DNA of 64,000 nucleotides from Paragorgia papillata (Eukaryota; Cnidaria; Anthozoa; Scleralcyonacea; Coralliidae): NCBI GenBank assembly GCA_035771165.1, contig JAWNZC010000320.1, positions 1,716,001 to 1,780,000 of the forward strand, read 5' to 3'. Shown piece by piece: positions 46,190 to 56,699 of this stretch (position 1 is its first letter; each line of letters starts with the position of its first letter). The notes under the pieces were generated by a model. It saw only the letters and a program-made list of their open reading frames with translations, ran no database searches and was not told where the DNA came from. The position numbers and the translations under genes were made by a program.

Positions 46190-46470
46190 CAATGAAACAG
46201 CTTAAAATAATACAGTTTAGTATAAATACACAGGTGATTATAGAAAATTGCACGCGCTGATTGGTCGAACTACTTCGGATTAATTCCCAATAATCACGAC
46301 TACATGCAGCGTTTATTCAAAATGGCCGCCAGCCGAAATGTTGTTCCTAAAAGTACAAAAATGTGTATTTATACTAAAACAATTATTCGCCTCAGGCTCA
46401 GTGAATATCGATGATATTATTCACCGATATTCACCTCGCCTTGGGCGAATAATTGTTAAATAATACGGCA
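46190..46470. mobile_element. MITE with inverted internal ends (unit 2)
   Basis: Counterpart of 33,405-33,670, with an extra palindrome CAGTGAATATCGATGATATTA near 46,400. Confidence 0.55.
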
Positions 46471-46735
46471 TCAATGATTCTAAAATAATACAATAAAAAT
46501 AAGAAAGGGGCGGATCTAGGATTTTTTTTGTGTTAGTCAAACTTTTTTTGGTCCACATTTTAGGGGGGTCCAGGGGTATGCACAAATGTTTTGAAATTTG
46601 GATCGCAAGAACGCTATTTCCTGCCTTCTGACAGCACTTTTGAACACAATCTAAACATTTTAGATCGTATTTTCTGTGGCAAATTTTATCGAAAATGACT
46701 GGTGGACAATTTAGCAACGTGTTTAATAATAGCCA

Positions 46736-46835
46736 TATGCTATGCTATGCTATGCTATGCTATGCTATGCTATGCTATGCTAGGCTATGCTATGCTAGGC
46801 TAGGCTAGGCTAGGCTAGGCTATGCTATGCTATAC
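46736..46835. repeat. (CTATG)n / (CTAGG)n satellite
   Basis: About twenty pentanucleotide copies closing unit 2. Confidence 0.9.
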
Positions 46836-46839
46836 TATA

Positions 46840-47700
46840 AATATATTTAGTAACATAGAAAATCGGAAAGAAATCACTGAAGTGAATCAGATGTTGTCAG
46901 GAGAGAATTTATCATGCAGTAAGGTATAACGAGCAAAAGAAAATGTTAAATACAGTAACGATATAAACAATACATATTAACTATTAAACGTATTAAACTT
47001 GCACAGAGACGTTTGACAGTCGCAAAATCAACATATGTTTATAGGAATCATATTACACTCGACTGATATGAAATATGAATCACTCATATTTCAGCATTTA
47101 TTTATGTTGTGAAATTTTCAGGCTTCGGCCAAATACCTGTGAAGAACAAGAAAGTTAACAGCATTGACGATAGGATGCAGAAGCCAGATTATGGGTAGAC
47201 GAACATTTAGAACAAATAGATTTCCAGGTTGAAATATTGTCAGAGTTAAAGGAGAGAGCATAACTGATGAAGAGAACGGGTTGAACAGAACGATGAAGAG
47301 AACGGGTTGAAGTCGATAGACTGTTCCAGAATTTAACATGGCACTTATATAATATTGATTGATCAGCAATTCGTTTCAAAACGATCTTTTATAAGATTTC
47401 GCCGCTCTTTAAAACTGCCGTTTTGATGAAGCCATGATTAATCAACAACCTGTTCAGTAAAGTTACAGAATACCCTAGAAAGTAAAAAAAATTCAGAAAA
47501 TGATATTTTACATATTCGTAAAGCCTGGTAAAGCTTACTGACAGATCTATCATCTGGCAAAAGTTTGATTTAAAAATATTGAAAATTGAATGAGTTATAG
47601 AGTAAAACGTTACCCAAGTCTCTATCCGTGGCGGGAAAGTCATTCATACAGAATTCTGTATTATTAGTATCAAATTTTATCCTGTCGACAGAACTCGCGT
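46840..47700. other. Spacer between unit 2 and the inverted partial unit
   Basis: No gene or clear repeat. GATGAAGAGAACGGGTTGAA occurs twice near 47,265-47,310. Confidence 0.35.
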
Positions 47701-48479
47701 ATACAAGCTTTCTCTGCTTTCTTTCCGTTGGAAATGCCTGATGATAAGTCAAAGCTTTGTAAAAGGAATAAAAGCCCGTTTTGTAAGGAACAGCGATGGC
47801 CATTTAAAGCTTTTCCCAGACAACCCATGATCCTTTTCAAAGATTTCCGCCGTTTTCGAAAGCTCAAAGCCGCCATTTTGATGAACATGTTTGAATGTAC
47901 TAAGTACATCTCACCACGCTCATGCATGGTGTGAATAATCAGCAATGCATGTTTCAAAATGATTCTTTGTAAAATTCTCGCTGTTCTTGAAAGCTCGAAG
48001 CCGCCATTTTGATCATTGATCAAGCTAGTTTAAATGTAGTGTTGGTACGTTTAAAATAATTTGTAAGATTACCGCCGTCCTTGATATTGATCAAGTTAGT
48101 TTGAAACTAATGCATGCATGGTGTAATTAATCAGCAATTTGTTTGAAAATGATCCTTTGCAAGATTAACGCTTTTTTTCGGAAGACGCCATTTTGACAAA
48201 GATAGTTTGAATGTACTTATACATGACACTCGTGGTGTGACTAATCAGCACCTGTTTCAAAATTATCCCTTGCAAGATCACCACTTTTTTCGGAAGACAC
48301 CATTTTAACAAAGCTAGTATGATTGCCCTAATATATACACGACATCTATAATATGATTGATCACCATGCAACCCGTTTCACCATCTTGTTCGTAATTTTC
48401 GGTAATTCATAAGCTAACTTTATTGGTACTGTCCTAACTGTTATATCTAAAGACTAAACTGTTCTCCTTAGAGGTGCAA

Positions 48480-48833
48480 TAGGGACTTTAAGATCTACGA
48501 CGTCAACCTCCGCGAAGACGTCCTCTAAACAAAATAATTCTTTTTGCAAAACAAAGAGATCGAATGAATAATTTTTAGACCCAAGAGTAATCTCAACACC
48601 GTCCTTGTTCTTTATACAACGCCATGCACTTAGAGCGTTTTTACGTCTTCAGGACGACGTCGACGGCCAAGAGATGAGAACTGTTGCTTAAGATTGACTT
48701 CAAGGGGTTTTGGAAGTCATTAAACTACCTTCAAATATCAAATATAATAGTCGGTTAACCGTGACTTCTTTAAATTGTAAAACTTATCTTGCGTTTTAAC
48801 CGCCGTCGTCGTCTTAGCATCTTAAAGTCCCTA
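48480..48833. mobile_element. TIR MITE (TAGGGACTTTAAGAT)
   Basis: TAGGGACTTTAAGAT at the left and ATCTTAAAGTCCCTA at the right. The flanks suggest a TA target duplication when compared with the uninterrupted sites in units 1 and 2. No ORF. Confidence 0.75.
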
Positions 48834-48904
48834 ATAAATGGTAAACGACGAGTTATTAGTTTTGGGTATATTACAAGTAATATTTAGCATTTGACTCGAT
48901 TAAA

Positions 48905-49025
48905 CTGGATAGACTACTATAGGTAATTTTGGTGAAGGAAAATTTCGAGTGTAGTATATAATATACATTATAAGCCCAAACCGGGAACCAGTTTCGAAAA
49001 ATGCAACATCAACGCCTTCCGGGTT
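48905..49025 (-). repeat. SINE, copy of 20,099-20,305
   Basis: Reverse complement of the SINE body: GTTGCATTTTTCGAAACTGG, CCCGGTTTGGGC, AATTTTCCTTCACC. The tRNA-like head is truncated. Confidence 0.6.
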
Positions 49026-49248
49026 ATTTAGTTTGTTTGTCTGGCGGCAATTTTCCATTTGCTTTCTATTTACATAGCTTTAAGTGCTGCAAGTGACAGG
49101 GACCCAAGTAATATGAAAGCCCCCAAAGTTTGCTGCTTCATTACGAGAGTCCCCGCTGTCGTCGAAGGGTGAAAGAGAGCGTCTAAAATAATCTTCAATA
49201 CTGTCAATTTGGTATTCAGACTTGCCCACCGTAAAAACTCAACGAAAG

Positions 49249-49485
49249 ATGGTCTGGAAGAAGCCTAGCGTTGGTCTTTTGCTGTTGCTAGGTCTGTGCG
49301 TTTGTTTGGCTCTGCCAATAATGAAGGAAGCAAACCGTGGTCCGAAACTTAGAAGAGGATGGATGAAAGAGAGCATTGAGCCAATGGATTTCTTGCAAAA
49401 GATCAAGAAGTATCAAGACTATTCGCCTCGTAATTGCCAACCGGGTTCTGGATATGATTGTCGGAGAAAAAATAGAAAAGTATAA
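49249..49485 (+). CDS. Secreted peptide precursor C (78 aa)
   Basis: The only family member on the plus strand. MVWKKPSVG, signal core to about residue 21, LPIMKEANRGPK, RRG at 36-38 instead of RRR, Trp39, IEPMDFLQKIKKYQDY, loop Cys63-Cys71 (QPGSGYD), and a strongly basic end RRKNRKV with no Gly-Lys. The ATG at 49249 follows the conserved leader. The TATA-like box of the other copies is not preserved here. An AATAAA follows near 49,606. Intact frame; expression uncertain because of the promoter change. Confidence 0.7.
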   Translation: MVWKKPSVGLLLLLGLCVCLALPIMKEANRGPKLRRGWMKESIEPMDFLQKIKKYQDYSPRNCQPGSGYDCRRKNRKV

Positions 49486-50184
49486 GCAAAAAACTGCTAA
49501 TTCCGATTCTTGGACTTTCGGTTTATGACCTAGTTAACGAATATAATTCAGTGAATGTATATAGATGTCAAAAGATTTAAACATGTGTATAATTCTCTTT
49601 GTGATCTAATAAACAATCATTTTTAAACACTCGAATATTCTGCTTATTTGTCTTTATATAGATTTGCCACAAATCGACCGATTAGTATTTTGTGAGTAAG
49701 ATTATTTCTCGAACGGACGGACGGACGGACGGACAAACTCGCAGGCAGAATCTAGTGCTGCCTGAAAGCTATCAGCGCTGCGCAACTAATTCGTCAGAGC
49801 AGCGCAATTATAGAATTGTGAATATCACTAACTATATCAAACACTTTCAGTGCGTGATTTAAAAAACTGACCTTTCCCATTTCCCCTCAGCGAACTTAAC
49901 AACATATATTTTCCAAGTATAGGTAAACTTCCATTTATTTCTTATGTCTTCTATCTCTACAAACCACAAATTTGGAAGTAAATGCCTAGTTGCTGTTCCA
50001 ATAGTGTCAATTTTAAACATTTCAGCCCTTAAATCTGTGGGGGAATAAACTTACATGCACGTCGCATTTGAGTAAATGCTTCTATGTATTTTGGCTGGAT
50101 TAATGTCACACCCACGTTTAATACAATCTGGGGTTATATATATATATATATATATATGGGATATATCACACTGCTAATAGACAT

Positions 50185-50338
50185 GCTCACAAAATATTAT
50201 ATGTTTAATTCCACACGGTCTCTGCGCTGCAGTTTGGACAAACAACAATAAATGCAGTGTCTAGCTCACTGTCAGCAACTGTGGAAATGGCTGGTTCGTC
50301 CTCTTGGGAATTAATTAAACATATAATATTTTGTGAGC
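50185..50338. repeat. Inverted repeat between AT microsatellites
   Basis: GCTCACAAAATATTATATGT near 50,185 is mirrored at 50,319-50,338. (AT)n runs lie outside it at 50,137-50,158 and 50,355-50,408. A (GGAC)n tract lies at 49,716-49,735. Confidence 0.7.
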
Positions 50339-50346
50339 ATATATAC

Positions 50347-50410
<64 letters not shown>

Positions 50411-50529
50411 CACATGGGTTATGAATAGATAATATGAGCTTATATTGCATAGAATACTGTATATATAGACTTATACTATTGTAGAATATAAGTCACATGG
50501 GCTCCATGGGCATGCAACGATCATTCAGT

Positions 50530-50860
50530 AGAAATCAGAGAAGATACAATTAAGTCATTGCTGCCTGGGATGTCTGGAGAGTTTTGTCTTTGACGAGTAA
50601 AATCGTCTTGCGTTAAAACAGAGTAAATCAATCTGGCGTTAGACGGAGTAAAACAGTAAAGAGGGCGTTTTTTGATGGGCTCAGGCAGGAATGGGTTAAT
50701 CACTTGTTAAGGATCGGTTGATCAATTGTTAACCCATTGTTGCCTGAGTGTCTGGGGGTTCTCGAGTAAAAATCGTCTGGCCATAGACAGCAAAACAATC
50801 TGGTATTATTAGACTTGAGTAAAACAATGAAAGGACCCGCTTTTGGCTGACAGGAATATG
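50530..50860. repeat. Minisatellite cluster, inverted orientation
   Basis: About three units of the 150-bp repeat of 29.1 and 40.9 kb read on the other strand: TTGCTGCCTGGGATGTCTGG, GAGTAAAATCGTCT, GGAGTAAAAC. Confidence 0.65.
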
Positions 50861-51250
50861 CTAGATTAAACCAATAAGAGAATGGCTATACTTTGGCTAT
50901 ACTTTATTGTAATCATTTTTACCTTAAACGAGTATTAATTTTAAGAGCATTAATAATACTAGTATGTAGTTAGTTTACATACGAGTGACATATCAATTAG
51001 ACCCTGAACCTAATGATTTGAAAACTGATGAGGCAAGCAAATATACGCTTAAGGCAAAGCACATGTTTCGTAACACCTGTTTTCACCTCAAAGTGATATC
51101 TTCGAAGATTTTGACTCTCCGCAAGCCTGTTTAATTCGAGCTACATTTGCTTGTTTGGTTCATCTAATAAGCGGCTAAATATAGGAAAATGAACAACGTT
51201 TGAAAATATTTCGGCAAGACAACACAACAGCAGCATACCGTACGTTATGC

Positions 51251-51649
51251 ATACCGTATTCACACAATTAAGCGCCGCCCCAAATAAGCAAGCTGCACCG
51301 CTCCCAAATAAGCACCGCCCCTAAATAAGCACCTCTTCCAAATAAGCGCCTCCCCCAAATCAGAACCGCCCTACGAATAGGCGCTGCAGTTATTGACGAA
51401 ATGCGGAGCTTATTCGAATCATTGTTCGACTTTTGAGCCAAATTAAAAAATAAGGACGATACAACTTAATCTATAGCTAGCCGATGAAATGTTTCTATAC
51501 TTCAGCCATTGCTCACTCTCGCCAGAACGTTTGCAATGCGCAGTTCCTTATGGTTTTTAAAGGGCGCCGCCCCCGAATAAGCGCCGCACCTGAAGCCCTA
51601 AAATTAATTTAAAGAGCGCCGCGGCGCTTAATTGCGTAAATACGGTATA
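51251..51649. mobile_element. TIR element with GC-rich tandem core
   Basis: The ends ATACCGTATTCACACAATTA and AATTGCGTAAATACGGTAT are inverted repeats. The interior contains five or more tandem CCAAATAAGC(G/A)CC units. Confidence 0.65.
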
Positions 51650-51802
51650 CTCTGCAATTGAAATACGTACATAGTTTATTCCGCTTTCAGACACTTGTTT
51701 ACTTTCTGTGAGCGATTAAGCACAGGAAGTTAACAAGCGTCTGCAAGGTAATAGGTCTTCCACATTTCCTCAAATTCTGTTAGTTTTTGGTTGCTTGTAT
51801 AT

Positions 51803-51812
51803 ATATATTTAA

Positions 51813-51862
<50 letters not shown>
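51803..51862. repeat. (AT)n microsatellite
   Basis: Dinucleotide run preceding a hammerhead-type motif. Confidence 0.9.
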
Positions 51863-51864
<2 letters not shown>

Positions 51865-51957
51865 ATATTTAAAAAGATAATAGTTGCAGCCAGGCATTCT
51901 GTTAAAAATCTTCATTAAAAATGTTTGACACTGGCTTGAAGGTTTAAAAGGTTTTTG

Positions 51958-51994
51958 GATGTTTCGGCTAAGTTACTATGGCCTTCATCAGCAC
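51958..51994 (-). ncRNA. Hammerhead ribozyme-like motif
   Basis: Minus strand CTGATGA, GGC...GCC stem II with a twelve-base loop, GAAAC, ATC. Both core boxes match consensus exactly; stem I is not evident in the flanks. Probably a relic of a Penelope-like end. Confidence 0.5.
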
Positions 51995-52011
51995 ATGGCG
52001 TCCTAAGTTAG

Positions 52012-52530
52012 CAACCTCGTACCCAGGGCATTTTGCCTCCATGTTGGGAGGTCGGCGAAAATGGCCCTGGCATCGGCTGGTGGATTCTATAATCTGATTG
52101 GCCAAATTTTTATAAATAAATTAATATTAATCGATACTAATTTATTTATAAAAATTTGAATTGCGATAGATCCACTCTGCAAAGTTTACCCAAAGAGTGG
52201 AACGATAGCGTTGGTTAAAGTCAAGAACAACATTAGATATGTTTGTTCATGACATTTACATGTTTCCTGGACAATCGTGGGGAGTATCATGATGAATAAT
52301 GCTAGCCAGTTGCTTTTATGATAAAGGTTCACATGAGTGAGTCGGCAGAGCGTTAAATATTTCTCATTTATTATTCATGTATAGGTATTATACAAAAACA
52401 AAACACAAAGACCGCATAAATTTTCTTGTCAAAACACCCCAAAATTCTGGGTGTCACGTGACCAGCCGATGCCAGGGCCATTTTCGCCGACCTCCCGACG
52501 TGGAGGCAAAATTCCCTGGGTACGAGGTTG
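52012..52530. mobile_element. Mutator-like MITE, 9-bp target duplication
   Basis: The ends CAACCTCGTACCCAGGG and reverse complement form inverted repeats of about 75 bp. The 9-bp duplication CTAAGTTAG lies at 52003-52011 and 52531-52539. No transposase. Confidence 0.88.
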
Positions 52531-52886
52531 CTAAGTTAGGAAACTACTTTTCTCAAACTCATTAATAATTTATGAGTTAATTAGCCAACCAAAAAAATAT
52601 ATTTCGTCATGTGCATGAGTTTTGAAACCCGGTAAAGGTCGCGCTAACTGAATTCATAATTAAGAAATCAGATAATAAACGGCACAAACAAACTAATTCG
52701 GGCAGTCGCTTCAGATACTAAACACCTTAGCTTTGAGCTTTTTGTTACAATCATTAAATTTCTCTTACCCTCTACACTAACTTTCACGCTTATTTGTTTG
52801 CATAGGCAGCAAGAATATAGTCAAAACAATATTCTTCGTAAATTTCGTGAAGTTCTTGATTAACTTTATCAAAGTTTACTTCTCTA

Positions 52887-54755
52887 ATAATATAGAGGGC
52901 AAAATTACTTGAATATGATTGGGTAATGAAGAGGGTATTTTTCTGTAATTCAGGGCAAAATTACTTGCCTCTGATTGGTCGATACACCAGCGGCGGGAAA
53001 CATTTGTGATTTTGTAAAAAATAAATTATCATGGCGTAATGTTTTGAAAAGGGTCATGGCTTCCCGTTTTGTTGAGGCAAATAATGAAGAAATTGAAGAA
53101 TTAAAGATATCAAGTGACAATGTAAACACAAAGGAAAGTACTATCTTCTGGGTTGGAATTTTTCAAAAATGGGCAGTGCTCAGAAACGTCAGTGAAAACC
53201 TTGAAGCGCACGAAAGTGAAGAACTTGACAAGGTACTGTCGCGGTTTTACCCCGAACTATACGCAAAGCAAATGGTGAAGATTACGAACCGGACTGCCTT
53301 AGAGTAATGCAAGCATCATTGCACCGTTTTCTCAAAGAAAAGGCCTATCCAAAATCTATATTAAAAGACACTGAATTCCTCAATTCCAGAAAAGTGCTCG
53401 AAGGAAAAGCAAGAAAGTTGCGAAGAAACGGCTTAGGAAAACGACCAAACAAAGCAAAGAGTCTCACCGAAGAAGAAGAAGAAATATTGTGGACAAGCGG
53501 CCAGTTAGGAGGAAAAACACCTCGCTCGTTAATAAATACATTGTGGTGGCTTCTTACACAGCATTTCGGCTTACGCGGTCGACAAGAGCACCACGAAATG
53601 AAGGTTGAAGATTATTGTTTACAAAAGGATGACAACGGCATCGAGTTCATCACATTTGCTGAAGGAATAACGAAGACAAGACAGAGCGGCTTGCGAGAAA
53701 AAACCAGTGACTTGTTAAGCCAAAAATGTTTGCTACTGGAGACGAAAGAAGATGTCCAGTGTCTCTTTTTAAACAATACATCCAACGGCGTCCCAGCGAA
53801 ATGAAAACAACGGGCCCTTTCTATACTTATCAGTTATCGAAACCCCTACCACGGATATTTGGTACAAAAAAACACCAATGGGCAAAAATACTATCGATAA
53901 TATCATGAAAAAGATGAAGGAAAACTCACCTTTGAAAGTTGCTTGTCCCGAGAAAAAGCTAACCAACCACAGTGCCAGCAAAACCGTCGTAAAGAAGTTA
54001 AAAAGCTCGGGAGTACCAAAGTGTGAAATAAAAAATATCACGGGTCACAAATCGGAGAAAGGCCTCGACGACTATGACTCGGGAGATGAAAAAGAGCAGC
54101 AAGTTTTATCACATGTAATAGACGGCGGGTCTGAATTTTCCCGACAACGGCAAGTGTCAGAGGCTAATCGACGATCATCATTGTTGTCTTCACCGCTTTC
54201 CCCACGCAACATCTACAACTTCAACAACTGCCAGGTAACTTTCAACACGGCTGGTAATAATTCAGCACAGGCAAGCTCGAGTTTCAGCACCAATACCAAA
54301 GGCAAACGACCGTTCAAGAGGTTTATTTTGCACTCCGATTCAGATTCTGATTGATGATGACTGTTGACATTTCAATAAAGTTAAAGCTCTTATACTTAAT
54401 ATAGTTTCACTTGTTATATTTTGACGTTTGTTTGAATTAAACTCTTTAAGAGATTTTATTTATTGCCTCAGTGCAGTGAACTTGTTTATCAGTTTGGGTT
54501 TGGCATTTAGCGGGCTTCCTTGCAGTCATGACGTACGTAAAATAATTATGTTCATAATTATAATTATGATTTAATTTCCCCCTCTATATTATTAACACAT
54601 AATCGCATGAGTTCTCGTAAAATTATGGTTTAATTTCACTCGTGTTTTCAAAATCTTACAAATTACCCTCGTCGCTTCGCGACTCGGGCAATTTTGTAAA
54701 ATTTTGAAAACACTCGTGAAATTAAACCGTAATTTTCCTCGGCCCCATGCGATTA
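52887..54755 (+). mobile_element. Crypton-like (KIAA1958/DUF3504-type) element
   Basis: TAATAATATAGAGGG at the left is mirrored by CCCTCTATATTATTA at about 54,586-54,600. A palindrome with 60-base arms (54,624-54,745) centred on GTCGCTTCGCGAC follows. The copy at 56,064-56,680 shares the same left end, the inverted end and the palindrome, so all of these belong to the element. Confidence 0.65.
53056..54354 (+). pseudogene. KIAA1958/DUF3504-like Crypton recombinase, broken
   Basis: Starting at MASRFVEANNEEIEELK, the sequence follows the animal KIAA1958/DUF3504 family: YEPDCLRVMQASLHRFL, LEGKARKLRRNGLGKRPNKA, SLINTLWWLLTQHFGLRGRQ, GLDDYDSGDEKEQ. At least three frameshifts (near 53,262, 53,715 and 53,850) interrupt it. 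In the catalytic region the family's HSAR is HSAS (NHSASK), so the active-site arginine is gone even if the frame were intact; TGHKS and DDYD remain. The C-terminus ends in an SDSDSD tail. A dead transposon protein. Confidence 0.75.
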
Positions 54756-55181
54756 CCTATACAAAATATTAGCTTTCGACTAAACAAATTAATACACATA
54801 ACAACATGACTAGCCCAGGACGGCTTTATTTAGCACGACAATGGTGTCACTTCATTGGTCTGTGTACACAAAGGGAATGGAATGTGTGGCTCGAACGTTG
54901 ATTCAGCCATTTGAAAACTGGCTGCCAGTTTATTATACCGAAGAATTGAGTTTGCATTTCTTAAATGACGTCACGCCTTGTCGGTTCCAGGCCCTATTTT
55001 GATCATATAATATTTGCGGCAATTTTTCGCGGGACGTTCAAATTGGAGCATTTTGCCGATGTTTGAAGCAAGATATCTCCGAAAAGAATGGATCAAATCA
55101 AAAAATGTAAAATAACTTATCAGTTCTTTTGTCGTGATCTATACAAACGAATAAAAACGGTGTAGGTTTATATGAACTTAT

Positions 55182-55516
55182 AAAATTCATTAATAATTCA
55201 TGAGGAAAACACAAAGAAAAATCATAAGCGTATCGGATCTATATATGTGATATAGACTCGCTCTCAGTTTCTCGCGGGTTTTTAACGGCTGAGATAAGCT
55301 TAATTTTCAAAATTACTACGCCAATGAACGTATGAAGTGATTCTTTTTAGAAGTAATTTAAAAACCTTGCAGTACGGGCTTTATCGACTCTAAAACACTC
55401 GGCTATCGCCTCGTGTTTTATATCCGATAAAGCCCTCCTGCGCGGTTTTTAAATATTACTTTAAAATCATGGCCAAACTCTTATTACGTTTTCCTCATGA
55501 ATTATTAATGAGTTTG
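55182..55516. mobile_element. TIR MITE
   Basis: AAATTCATTAATAATTCATG at the left is mirrored by CATGAATTATTAATGAGTTT at the right. An inner palindrome ACACTCGGCTATCGCCTCGT sits near 55,395. Same family as 15,524-16,170. Confidence 0.7.
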
Positions 55517-55571
55517 AGAATTGTATATATATAGACCTGGCATGCTTTTGTATTTTCACTTGTCTGAAGAT

Positions 55572-55696
55572 ACAATACAATACAGTACAATACAATACAA
55601 CATAACACAACACAACACAACACAACACAACACAACACAACACAACACAACACAACACAGCACAGCACAGTACAGTACAATACAATACAGTACAAT
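55572..55696. repeat. (ACAAC/ACAAT)n pentanucleotide tract
   Basis: Pentamer run forming the tail of the minus-strand LINE fragment to its right. Confidence 0.9.
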
Positions 55697-55699
55697 AAT

Positions 55700-55985
55700 T
55701 GAATTACACAGTACGGTCTATAAGCACCTGTTGCATTGGCAGCCGGAAAACTCATTCCCTTAATTCGGGAACGATATTCGGACATAGAAGTCGCTGATTT
55801 AGCAGTATTTGGCAGTTGGTTCCAGATATGTGATATAATATAAATAAACGAGTTATGAATACATAGATTATTATAAGAAGGTTGGTTAACATTGAGACCG
55901 GAACTACGTAGGTTGTAAGTTTGTAAGTCGAGGAGTAGAAAGTCAGAAATCTTGAAACATTTAAAGAATAACTGATATAAGTGAT
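55700..55985 (-). pseudogene. LINE C-terminal fragment
   Basis: The minus strand reads LQTYNLRSSGLNVNQPSYNN, HIWNQLPNTAKSATSMSEYR, the typical last segment of an L2-like reverse transcriptase protein, then runs into the pentanucleotide tail at 55,572-55,696. Severely 5' truncated. Confidence 0.65.
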
Positions 55986-56063
55986 TGTTCAAATCTTCAT
56001 GATGACTTTAAAATAGAGTCGAAATATTACAATTTCACAGTTTAGTTCCACTTGTTTTCATTG

Positions 56064-56680
56064 TAATAATATAGAGGGAAAAATTACTCCAATATGATTG
56101 GCTAATGAAGAGGGCATTTTTTTGTAATTCAAGGCAAAATTACTTGCACTTGATTGGTTCCTTGATCAGCATTACTTGCATGTGATTGGTCGCTTGGTTA
56201 CTTAGCAACAGTGAATTTCAGAGGACTGATTTTTTTTTCAACAAATCTGCAAGGTTTTTTGGTCTGAAACTACTTTTTTGTTTACTTAATTACTTTGAAC
56301 TAATTTAAACTATTGAAGGAGTATAAACTATTAGGGAAAATGAATACACTAGAAAATTTACGAACTTTTGCCTGTGTTTACAAAAAGAAAGCTACAGGCA
56401 CAGCGATAGAGCGAGGGAAATTTGGAATGTTGCCGAGCACCGACCATGATAAGGTGTATGTACTTCAACATTTTCTGGACATAATATAGCTCTTAAATAA
56501 TTTTGTCCGCTATATTATTAACACCTAATCGCATGAGTTCTCGTAAAATTAAGGTTTAATTTCACTCGTGTTTTCAAAATCTTACAAATTACCCTCGTCG
56601 CTTCGCGACTCGAGCAATTTTGTAAAATTTTGAAAACACTCGTGAAATTAAACCTTAATTTTCACTCGGCCCCAATGAAT
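56064..56680. mobile_element. Deletion derivative of the Crypton-like element
   Basis: Left end TAATAATATAGAGGG, CAATATGATTGGCTAATGAA, inverted end near 56,505-56,520 and the 3' palindrome (56,544-56,672) match 52,887-54,755. The 1.6-kb coding part is replaced by about 400 bases of other sequence, with a 50-codon frame from 56,340. Confidence 0.65.
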
Positions 56681-56699
56681 TTTCAGGATGGCATTATTT

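Larger units (their letters stand above)
34033..46800. repeat. Segmental duplication, unit 2
   Basis: Direct repeat of 23,072-33,943, longer because of private insertions at 34,751-34,917, 35,323-35,566, 36,931-38,050, 38,394-38,556, about 39,700-40,150, 41,540-42,508 and 43,851-44,794. Unit 1 has its own insertions near 25,735-26,610 and 28,080-28,400. Confidence 0.85.
47700..49700 (-). repeat. Inverted partial third duplication unit
   Basis: Reverse-complement homology to the 125-bp repeat series (47,800-48,380), the upstream flank and the peptide gene itself (49249-49485), more diverged than units 1 and 2 are from each other. Confidence 0.7.

Noticed and set aside
55521..55763. Thr/Gln/His-rich frames near 55.6 kb
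   Set aside because: Produced by the ACAAC pentanucleotide tract.
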